From an uncultured Oscillospiraceae bacterium (GTDB taxonomy: Bacteria > Bacillota > Clostridia > Oscillospirales > Oscillospiraceae), in assembly GCA_910587395.1 (NCBI GenBank), contig CAJULJ010000009.1, positions 34,567 to 72,130 of the forward strand: a stretch of 37,564 nt of DNA. The letters run 5' to 3'. A program made the translations under genes and the position numbers. Under the pieces are notes generated by a model. That model made no database searches. It saw only the letters and a program-made list of their open reading frames with translations, and had not been told where the DNA came from. Shown in pieces: positions 31,916 through 37,564 of this stretch (position 1 is its first letter; every line of letters starts with the position of its first letter).

Positions 31916-31952
31916 GAAACATGCTGATATTACAATCAAGGAGGAACCATCC

Positions 31953-33467
31953 ATGACCACCGTGATTCGCATCAAGGAGACGGACAACGTGGCGGTGGCG
32001 GTGCGGGACATTGCCGCCGGGGAGCAGCCCCTCCCCGGCCTCACCGCCCTGGACCCCATCCCCCAGGCCCACAAGATCGCCCTGACGGATATCCCCGCCG
32101 GAGGGGAGATCATCCGCTACGGCGTGGTGCTGGGCTACGCCAAGGACCGCATCCCCGCCGGAAGCTGGATCAATGAGCACATGCTCACCCTGCCTCAGAG
32201 CCCGTCGGTGGACGACATGCCCTGGGGCACCAACCTGGTCAGGACGGAGGACCTGCCCGATCCGCCCCGCACCACCTGGATGGGCTACCGCAACAAGACC
32301 GGCCCTGCCGGGACCCGCAACCTGCTGGGCATCGTCACCACCGTCCAGTGTGCCGCCGGGGTGCTCAAGGCGGCTGCGGAGCGCATCAGGGCCGAGCTGC
32401 TGCCCAAATACCCCAATGTGGACGGGGTAGTGGCGGTCACCCACCCCTACGGCTGCGGCGTGGCCATCAAGGCACGGGAGGCTCACATCCCCATTCGGGC
32501 CGTTGCCAACGTCATCCGCCACCCCAACTTCGGCGGAGAGGTCATGGTGGTGGGGCTGGGCTGTGAAAAGCTGACATACGACATGGTGCTGCCCCCTGAG
32601 GACATCACGCCGGACAATGTCCTCACCCTCCAGGACTATGCCGGGCACGACGCCATGATGGAGGCCATCCTTGCCATGGCGGACAGGAAGCTGCAAAAGC
32701 TCAATGAGCGGGTCCGGGAGGAGCTGCCCCTGTCCGAGCTGCTCATCGGGATGCAGTGCGGCGGGTCGGACGCCTTCTCCGGCATCACCGCCAACCCCAG
32801 CGCGGGCTACGCCGCCGACATGCTGGTGAAGGGCGGAGCCACCGTCCTGTTCAGCGAGGTCACCGAGGTGCGCGACGGCGTGCACATGCTGGCGGCCCGC
32901 TGCACCGGCCCCGAGGTCAGGGACAAGCTGGCCGCCGAGATGCGCTGGTACGACGCCTATCTGGACGCGGGCGGCGTGGACCGGGACGCCAACCCCACTC
33001 CGGGCAACAAGAAGGGCGGTCTTGCCAATATTGTGGAGAAGGCCATGGGCTCCATCGCCAAGAGCGGCACCAGCCCCATTGTGGAGGTCCTCTCCCCTGC
33101 CGAGAAGCCCACCAGACACGGGCTGATTTTCGCCGCTACCCCCGCCAGCGACATTGTGTGCGGGCCATCCCAGGTGGCCAGCGGCATCGGGCTGCAGGTA
33201 TTCATGACCGGCCGGGGCACCCCCTATGGGCTGGACATCGCCCCGGTCATCAAGGTGTGCTCCCGCAGCGAGATGAAGGAGCATTGGTTTGACATGATCG
33301 ACATCTCCGCCGGGGCCGTGGCCACGGGGGAAAAGACCATCGCCGACGTGGGCACGGAGATTTTCAACTTCATCCTGGACGTGGCCGAAGGCGTGAAGCA
33401 GCCCTACTCTGACCAGTACGGCTTCCACAACGATATGTGCATCTTCAACCCCGCGCCCATCACCTGA
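31953..33467 (+). CDS. garD: Galactarate dehydratase
   Basis: A 504-residue enzyme, close to the 523 of E. coli GarD, converting galactarate (mucate) to 5-keto-4-deoxyglucarate. The N-terminal SAF domain (about 1-85) contains NVAVAVRDI, IPQAHKIALTDIPAGGEIIRYG and GSWINEHM. The catalytic altronate/galactarate dehydratase part has MGYRNKTGPAGTRNLLGI, HPYGCGVAI, NFGGEVMVVGLGCEKL, GMQCGGSDAFSGITANP, NPTPGNKKGGLANIVEKAMG and the C-terminal HNDMCIFNPAPIT, all strongly GarD-like. The ATG at 31953 has a perfect AAGGAGG nine bases ahead; the longer upstream reading frame is non-coding. It is the first gene of a plus-strand unit with the UxuA-like gene, divergent from the regulator. Confidence 0.95.
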   Translation: MTTVIRIKETDNVAVAVRDIAAGEQPLPGLTALDPIPQAHKIALTDIPAGGEIIRYGVVLGYAKDRIPAGSWINEHMLTLPQSPSVDDMPWGTNLVRTEDLPDPPRTTWMGYRNKTGPAGTRNLLGIVTTVQCAAGVLKAAAERIRAELLPKYPNVDGVVAVTHPYGCGVAIKAREAHIPIRAVANVIRHPNFGGEVMVVGLGCEKLTYDMVLPPEDITPDNVLTLQDYAGHDAMMEAILAMADRKLQKLNERVREELPLSELLIGMQCGGSDAFSGITANPSAGYAADMLVKGGATVLFSEVTEVRDGVHMLAARCTGPEVRDKLAAEMRWYDAYLDAGGVDRDANPTPGNKKGGLANIVEKAMGSIAKSGTSPIVEVLSPAEKPTRHGLIFAATPASDIVCGPSQVASGIGLQVFMTGRGTPYGLDIAPVIKVCSRSEMKEHWFDMIDISAGAVATGEKTIADVGTEIFNFILDVAEGVKQPYSDQYGFHNDMCIFNPAPIT

Positions 33468-33473
33468 TTTCAT

Positions 33474-33499
33474 CCGCCCTGCCCATATGGGCGGGGCGG
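33474..33499 (+). promoter_or_regulatory. Intercistronic palindrome between garD and the UxuA-like gene
   Basis: A 26-bp near-perfect palindrome (13-bp arms with one T-G pair) centred on CATATG, seven bases after the garD stop. It lacks a T run, so an mRNA-processing or stability element is likelier than a terminator. Confidence 0.55.
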
Positions 33500-33526
33500 C
33501 ACAATGTGAACAAGGAGGCATTTGCC

Positions 33527-34501
33527 ATGTCCATGCGCCCCCAGATTCCAGTCACCACCGCCGAGAGCGACGGCGGCCTGTCCTTCATCCGGCAGATGGG
33601 AATCGAGTATGTCTCCCTCATGCTCAAGCCCGAGGAGCTGACCGACAAGGCCGTGGCCGACGCCCAGGAGCGGCTGGCCAAATACCGCATCACCGTGTCC
33701 GACGCCCTGTGCCAGCCCCTTCAGAAAAACAAGTCCATCCACCTGGGCCTGGCCGGCCGGGACGAGCACATCCAAAAATTCAACCACATGCTCCGGGTGT
33801 TCGGCAGGGCGGGCATCCCCTTCACCTCCATCGCGTGGCAGCCCAACGGCATCCTGCGCACCGGCTGGCGGGTGGGGGAGCACACCCGGGGCGGCTCGTC
33901 CATGTACTGCGACCAAAAGGAGATTATGGCCCGCCCCAACGCCGAGGACCGGGCCTTCACCGAGGAGGAGATCTGGGCCAATTTCCAGTATTTTCTGGAA
34001 CACGTGGTCCCTGTGGCGGAGGAGGCCGGGGTGCGCATGGCCCTCCACCCCAACGACCCGCCCCTGGCCTGCATGGCGGGCATCCCCAGCCTCATCTACA
34101 ACACGGAGTGCTACCGCAGGGCCATCAGGCTGGCCGGCCGCAGCCCCGCCCTGGGGATCAAGCTGTGCGTGGGCTGCTGGCTGGAGGCGGGGGACGCCTT
34201 CGGCGACCTGATGGCGGATATCCGGGAATTCTGCGCGGACGGCCGCGTCCTGTGCGTCCACTTCCGCAATGTGGACGCGCGTCTTCCCGTGTTTGAGGAG
34301 GTGCTGTGCGAGGACGGCTATGCCGACATGTACGCCATCATGAAGCAGCTGGTGGCCTGCGACTGCGGCGCCGTCATCTCCGTGGACCATGGCTTCGCCC
34401 CCATGGAGGGCTTCGGCGGCATGACCGGCTCCTTCTGCTACCCCACCGGCTTTATGAAGGGGCTGCTGTGGGCGGCGGAAAAGGAGCTGGGCAAGCGGTG
34501 A
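33527..34501 (+). CDS. UxuA-like mannonate dehydratase family TIM-barrel protein
   Basis: A 324-residue protein, shorter than E. coli UxuA (394). The UxuA metal and acid/base positions are recognisable: H174 in ALHPNDPP, C214 in LCVG, H245 in CVHFRNVD, D287-H288 in SVDHG. The surrounding sequence is divergent, notably SVDHGFAPM where UxuA usually has RPDHGH. UxuA dehydrates D-mannonate to 2-keto-3-deoxygluconate, but no other gene of that route is in the window. Being cotranscribed with garD suggests it dehydrates another sugar acid brought in by the same transporter. The ATG at 33527 has AAGGAGG nine bases upstream. Confidence 0.78.
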   Translation: MSMRPQIPVTTAESDGGLSFIRQMGIEYVSLMLKPEELTDKAVADAQERLAKYRITVSDALCQPLQKNKSIHLGLAGRDEHIQKFNHMLRVFGRAGIPFTSIAWQPNGILRTGWRVGEHTRGGSSMYCDQKEIMARPNAEDRAFTEEEIWANFQYFLEHVVPVAEEAGVRMALHPNDPPLACMAGIPSLIYNTECYRRAIRLAGRSPALGIKLCVGCWLEAGDAFGDLMADIREFCADGRVLCVHFRNVDARLPVFEEVLCEDGYADMYAIMKQLVACDCGAVISVDHGFAPMEGFGGMTGSFCYPTGFMKGLLWAAEKELGKR

Positions 34502-34524
34502 CTGCCCTGCGAAAGGGAAAGCAG

Positions 34525-34560
34525 AATTCCGGCTCCCGCCAAAGGGCAGGAGCCGGAATT
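34525..34560. terminator. Bidirectional terminator between converging transcripts
   Basis: A 12-bp perfect stem (AATTCCGGCTCC at 34525-34536 with GGAGCCGGAATT at 34549-34560) with an inner GCC/GGC pairing. It lies between the UxuA-like gene and the end of garR, which converge here. Confidence 0.75.
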
Positions 34561-34581
34561 TCATCGCTTGCAGCCTGGAAA

Positions 34582-35466
34582 TCAGCGGCCGATCTTGATG
34601 CCGGTGAGGTACTCGTAGTACTGGGCGATGGCGCTGTGGTCCTTCTGACCGCCCTCATGGTTGTGCATCCACTGGAGAATCTCCTGGACGCTGGCGGTCA
34701 TGGGCACGGGAGCGCCGACGGAGTGGGCGCAGTCCAGCGCGTTGTTCAGGTCCTTGATGTGCAGGTCGATCTTGAAGCCGGGCTTGTCGTTGCCCTCGAT
34801 CATCATGGGGGCCTTGGCGTTCATAACGGTGGAGCCGGCCAGACCGCCCCGGATGGCCTCAAACACCAGCTGGGGGTCCACGCCCGCCTTCTGGGCCAGG
34901 GTCAGGGCCTCGGCCAGGGCCTGGATGTTGCAGGCCACGATGATCTGGTTGGCCAGCTTGGTGGTGTTGCCCGCGCCCACGTCGCCGCAGCGGACCACGG
35001 AGCCGCCCATGGTGTCCAGCAGGGGTTTGAACTTGTCAAAGACCTCCTGCTTGCCGCCCACCATGAAGGACAGGGTGCCGTCGATGGCCTTGGGCTCGCC
35101 GCCGGACACGGGGGAGTCCAGCATCTCAATGTCCTTCTTGGCCAGCTCAGCCGCGATCTCCTTGGAGGCCACGGGGTTGATGGAGCTCATGTCGATGAAG
35201 GTGGTGCCGGACTTCATGAAGGAGGCCACGCCGCCCTCGCCCAGCATGACGCTCTTGACGTGGGGGGAGTTGGGGAGCATGGTCATGACTACGTCACAGG
35301 TCTCGCCGATCTCCTGGTTGGTGGCGGCCTTGGCGCCGACGGCTGCCACCTCGTCCACGGAGGCCTTGTTCAGATCGCTGACCAGCAGATCGGTGAAGCC
35401 GCCCTTGAGGATGTTCTTCGCCATGGGCTTGCCCATGATGCCCAGGCCGATAAGTCCGATTTTCAT
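34582..35466 (-). CDS. garR: Tartronate semialdehyde reductase (2-hydroxy-3-oxopropionate reductase)
   Basis: A 294-residue beta-hydroxyacid dehydrogenase. The N-terminal signature MKIGLIGLGIMGKPMAKNI is the NAD(P) Rossmann loop. The substrate-binding motif is DSPVSGGEPKAIDGTLSFMV, and the catalytic lysine lies in GAGNTTKLANQ, about residue 172. GarR reduces tartronate semialdehyde to D-glycerate with NAD(P)H; the related 3-hydroxyisobutyrate dehydrogenases share these motifs. The context of garD, gudD and glycerate kinase makes the GarR role the best call. GGAGGT precedes the ATG at 35466. The TTGCGG-17-TATAAT promoter and upstream TGAAACG motif resemble those of garD. Confidence 0.9.
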   Translation of the reverse strand: MKIGLIGLGIMGKPMAKNILKGGFTDLLVSDLNKASVDEVAAVGAKAATNQEIGETCDVVMTMLPNSPHVKSVMLGEGGVASFMKSGTTFIDMSSINPVASKEIAAELAKKDIEMLDSPVSGGEPKAIDGTLSFMVGGKQEVFDKFKPLLDTMGGSVVRCGDVGAGNTTKLANQIIVACNIQALAEALTLAQKAGVDPQLVFEAIRGGLAGSTVMNAKAPMMIEGNDKPGFKIDLHIKDLNNALDCAHSVGAPVPMTASVQEILQWMHNHEGGQKDHSAIAQYYEYLTGIKIGR

Positions 35467-35522
35467 AGTGCATACCTCCAAAAAATGATTGATTGTTTTC
35501 ATTGGTCCTTTCAACTGGCCCC

Positions 35523-35551
35523 ATTATAAGCAGATCTCTTTTCCGCCGCAA
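35523..35551 (-). promoter_or_regulatory. sigma-A promoter of garR
   Basis: Minus strand: TTGCGG (35551-35546), 17-bp spacer, TATAAT (35528-35523). Confidence 0.75.
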
Positions 35552-35600
35552 GGCGCAGAATCACTAAATCCGTCCCTTGATTTTTTGCTGTTCCGCTGGA

Positions 35601-35628
35601 ATTTCGGTTTCTGAAATTTTTCGTTTCA
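35601..35628 (-). promoter_or_regulatory. Candidate upstream activator site of garR
   Basis: On the minus strand TGAAACG (35628-35622) is followed by TTTCAG and CCGAAAT. It aligns with the garD upstream region as TGAAACG-N4/5-TTTC-x-G-x-AA-xx-GAAAT. It lies 50-80 bases upstream of the garR -35 box. Confidence 0.55.
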
Positions 35629-35677
35629 TTTTCCGAGCATTCCGCATCTTTTTCTCCTTTTGGCTTGCCCCGCCGGC

Positions 35678-35706
35678 TTGCGTCTCTTTTTCGGACGTGG
35701 TAGAAT
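35678..35706 (+). promoter_or_regulatory. sigma-A promoter of the aldo/keto reductase gene
   Basis: TTGCGT (35678-35683), 17-bp spacer, TAGAAT (35701-35706), about 30 bases before the ATG. Confidence 0.65.
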
Positions 35707-35735
35707 CCTCATAACAAACAAAGGGAGGTCCATTT

Positions 35736-36584
35736 ATGGAATTCATGACGCAAAGCGGCGCCGCCGCCGGCCCCATCGGTCAGGGCACCTGGTACCTGGG
35801 GGAGCACGCCGAAACCCTTCAGCAGGAGCTGTCAGCCCTGCGCGCGGGGCTGGACCGGGGCATGACGCTGCTGGACACCGCCGAGATGTACGGCAGCGGC
35901 GCGGCGGAACGGCTGGTGGGCCGGGCCATCCAGGGCTATGACCGGGAGAAGCTGTATCTGGTCAGCAAGGTCTACCCCCACAACGCCGGACGAAAAAATA
36001 TCTTCCGCTGCTGTCAGGCGTCCCTGAAGCGGATGGGCACGGAGTATATGGACCTGTACCTGCTCCACTGGCGGGGCGGCGTCCCCCTGGCGGAGACGGT
36101 GGAGTGCATGGAAAAACTGAAGGCCGACGGCCTCATCCGCAATTGGGGCGTGTCAAACCTGGACGCGGACGACATGAACGAGCTGTTCTCCGTGCCCAAC
36201 GGCGGTAATTGCGTTACCGATCAGGTGCTCTACCACCTGGGCAGCCGGGGCATCGAGTACGACCTGCTCCCCGCCCTGCAAAAGCGGGACGTGTCCGTCA
36301 TGGCCTACTGCCCCCTGGCTCAGGCGGGGCGGCTGCGCCGGGGGCTGCTGGGGCATCCCGCTGTGACCGAAACCGCCCGGGTCCATCACGCCACCCCGGC
36401 ACAGATTCTGCTGGCCTTCCTGCTCACCCGCCCCGGCGTCATGCCCATCCCCCGCTCCTCCCGGGCGGAGCACACCCTGGAAAACGCCGGCGCGGCGGAC
36501 GTGCGCCTCACCGGCGAGGACCTGGCCCGGCTGGATGCCGCCTTCCCCGCCCCCACCCGCCGGGTGCCCCTGGATATGCAGTAA
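35736..36584 (+). CDS. Aldo/keto reductase family oxidoreductase
   Basis: A 282-residue NADPH-type reductase with the AKR catalytic tetrad in order: D47 (LLDTAEMYG), Y52, K78 (LYLVSKVYP) and H111 (LYLLHWRG). The cofactor-binding C-terminal pattern PGVMPIPRSSRAEHTLENAG is present. The family reduces aldehydes or ketones; the substrate is unknown, and the proximity to the hexarate genes may be accidental because it has its own promoter. GGGAGG stands eight bases before the ATG at 35736. An in-frame second ATG (residue 4) is possible but less well spaced. Confidence 0.9.
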   Translation: MEFMTQSGAAAGPIGQGTWYLGEHAETLQQELSALRAGLDRGMTLLDTAEMYGSGAAERLVGRAIQGYDREKLYLVSKVYPHNAGRKNIFRCCQASLKRMGTEYMDLYLLHWRGGVPLAETVECMEKLKADGLIRNWGVSNLDADDMNELFSVPNGGNCVTDQVLYHLGSRGIEYDLLPALQKRDVSVMAYCPLAQAGRLRRGLLGHPAVTETARVHHATPAQILLAFLLTRPGVMPIPRSSRAEHTLENAGAADVRLTGEDLARLDAAFPAPTRRVPLDMQ

Positions 36585-36642
36585 CCGGCCCTGACGCATG
36601 GGCAAAAGAGCAAAATTATTTAACAAAACCGCAAGTTTGCTA

Positions 36643-36671
36643 TTCCCATTTTCGTCCGGTCCATGTATAAT
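36643..36671 (+). promoter_or_regulatory. sigma-A promoter of galE
   Basis: Weak -35 TTCCCA (36643-36648), 17-bp spacer, perfect -10 TATAAT (36666-36671), about 60 bases before the galE ATG. Confidence 0.65.
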
Positions 36672-36735
36672 AGGTGCGGTTCAGAAAAAACTGAGTATTC
36701 CAAGGGACATTTATAAATGAAAGGGAGCGCGTCTT

Positions 36736-37564
36736 ATGTCTATTTTGGTCTGCGGCGGCGCCGGTTATATCGGCAGCCACACCTGTGTGGAGCTTCTCAA
36801 CGCCGGCTACGACATCGTGGTGGCGGACAACCTGTACAACTCCTGCGAGGAGGCCCTGGTCCGGGTGGAGAAGATCACAGGGAAAAAGGTCCCCTTCATC
36901 AAGGCGGAGCTGTGCAATGAGAACGAGGTGGAGGCCCTGTTTGCCCAGCACCCCGGCATCGACGCGGTCATCCACTTCGCCGGGCTCAAGGCGGTGGGCG
37001 AGAGCGTGGCCAAGCCCCTGGAGTACTACTCCAACAACCTGATCAGCACCCTGTACCTGCTCCAGGCCATGCGCCGCCACGGGGTGAAGAACTTCGTGTT
37101 CTCCTCCTCCGCCACGGTGTACGGCGACCCCGCCACCGTGCCCATTCGGGAGGACTTCCCCACCGGAGGCACCACCAATCCCTACGGCACCTCCAAGCTG
37201 TTCCAGGAGCGCATCCTGTCCGACATCTGCGCCGCAGACCCCACGCTGAACGTGGCGCTGCTGCGCTACTTCAACCCCATCGGCGCCCACGAGTCCGGCC
37301 TGATGGGCGAGGACCCCAACGGCATCCCCAACAACCTGGTGCCTTATATTGCCAAGGTGTCGGTGGGTCAGCTGGAAAAGCTTCACGTCTACGGCAACGA
37401 CTACCCCACCCCCGACGGCACCGGCGTGCGGGACTATATCCATGTGGTGGACCTGGCCCGCGGCCACGTGGCCGCCCTGAAGAAACTGGACACCAAGTGC
37501 GGCCTGTTCGTGTGCAACCTGGGCACCGGCAAGGGCTACTCCGTGCTGGACGTGCTCCACGCCT
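36736..37564 (+). CDS. galE: UDP-glucose 4-epimerase, 3'-truncated by the window edge
   Basis: The first 276 residues of a short-chain-dehydrogenase-type epimerase, of about 330-340 expected. It interconverts UDP-glucose and UDP-galactose in the cytoplasm. NAD-binding GxxGxxG is GGAGYIGS near residues 7-14. The catalytic Ser/Tyr/Lys are in FSSSATVYGD and NPYGTSK (YxxxK). Other GalE marks are VIHFAGLKAVGES, LRYFNPIGAHESG and DGTGVRDYIHVVDLA. AAAGGGAG lies about eight bases before the ATG at 36736. No other Leloir gene is visible before the window ends. Confidence 0.95.
   Translation, partial: MSILVCGGAGYIGSHTCVELLNAGYDIVVADNLYNSCEEALVRVEKITGKKVPFIKAELCNENEVEALFAQHPGIDAVIHFAGLKAVGESVAKPLEYYSNNLISTLYLLQAMRRHGVKNFVFSSSATVYGDPATVPIREDFPTGGTTNPYGTSKLFQERILSDICAADPTLNVALLRYFNPIGAHESGLMGEDPNGIPNNLVPYIAKVSVGQLEKLHVYGNDYPTPDGTGVRDYIHVVDLARGHVAALKKLDTKCGLFVCNLGTGKGYSVLDVLHA

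Noticed and set aside
29610..31952. 780-codon upstream extension of the garD frame
   Set aside because: The extension is antisense to the PrpR-like regulator. garD has its own promoter and a perfect AAGGAGG at 31938-31944, so it starts at 31953.
31839..33521. 560-codon minus-strand open frame opposite garD
   Set aside because: Shadow of garD; low-complexity Gly/His/Val/Gln composition.
29640..35560. Sigma-54 (-24/-12) promoters for the tctC, garD and garR genes
   Set aside because: Looked for GG-N10-GC elements because the regulator is NtrC-like. None was convincing, while good sigma-A hexamers with 17-bp spacers are present at each gene.
1..37564. CRISPR arrays, insertion sequences, rRNA
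   Set aside because: No regularly spaced repeats, no transposase-like frame and no rRNA-like sequence seen; the only mobile-element trace is the integrase scar near 15.3-15.8 kb.

Overview
The window is a gene-dense, high-GC chromosomal segment that looks like a gut Clostridia of the Oscillospiraceae type (Flavonifractor / Lawsonibacter / Intestinimonas-like). The grounds are strong AGGAGG ribosome-binding sites, consensus sigma-A promoters with 17-bp spacers, an SLH-CAP secreted protein, KtrAB and codon use rich in GCC/CTG/GGC. This placement is inference; no 16S or other taxonomic marker is present. Most genes lie on the minus strand.

Left part (1-14.9 kb). A truncated GH13-like gene has a LacI-type operator over its promoter. 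It is followed by a DEDDh exonuclease, an SLH-CAP secreted protein and a DUF2971 protein. A minus-strand operon of five genes comes next: SWIM zinc finger, HEAT-like/DUF5691-like, MoxR AAA+ ATPase, DUF5682 and VWA. A Gfo/Idh/MocA oxidoreductase trails it. This MoxR-VWA-SWIM set has no established function, and its SWIM gene carries a one-base frameshift in a six-G run. A ktrB-ktrA potassium uptake operon precedes it.

Junction (14.9-16.0 kb). A tRNA-Val(GAC) gene with its own consensus promoter is followed by the decayed remnant of an integrative element: the N-terminus of a tyrosine integrase, frameshifted, then joined to a low-GC XRE helix-turn-helix fragment.

Right part (16.0-35.6 kb). This is a large hexarate (galactarate/glucarate) catabolic region. 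It encodes a TctCBA tripartite tricarboxylate transporter, two alpha/beta hydrolases, a B3-like MBL hydrolase, a small membrane protein, a DapA-family lyase and two tandem glucarate dehydratases. It also encodes a MATE transporter, a glycerate 2-kinase, a galactarate dehydratase (garD), a UxuA-like mannonate dehydratase and tartronate semialdehyde reductase (garR). A PrpR-like regulator sits between the tct and garD transcription units. The inferred route runs: uptake by TctABC; dehydration by GarD/GudD to 5-keto-4-deoxyglucarate; cleavage by the DapA-family protein to pyruvate and tartronate semialdehyde; reduction by GarR to glycerate; phosphorylation by glycerate kinase. The regulator has lost the GAFTGA loop, the Walker B acids and an arginine finger, and its presumed targets have sigma-A rather than sigma-54 promoters. 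TGAAAT/TGAAAC half-sites lie upstream of tctC, garD and garR. Hairpins, one a full intrinsic terminator, sit in many of the operon's intercistronic gaps.

Right edge. A plus-strand aldo/keto reductase and the start of galE, cut by the window end.
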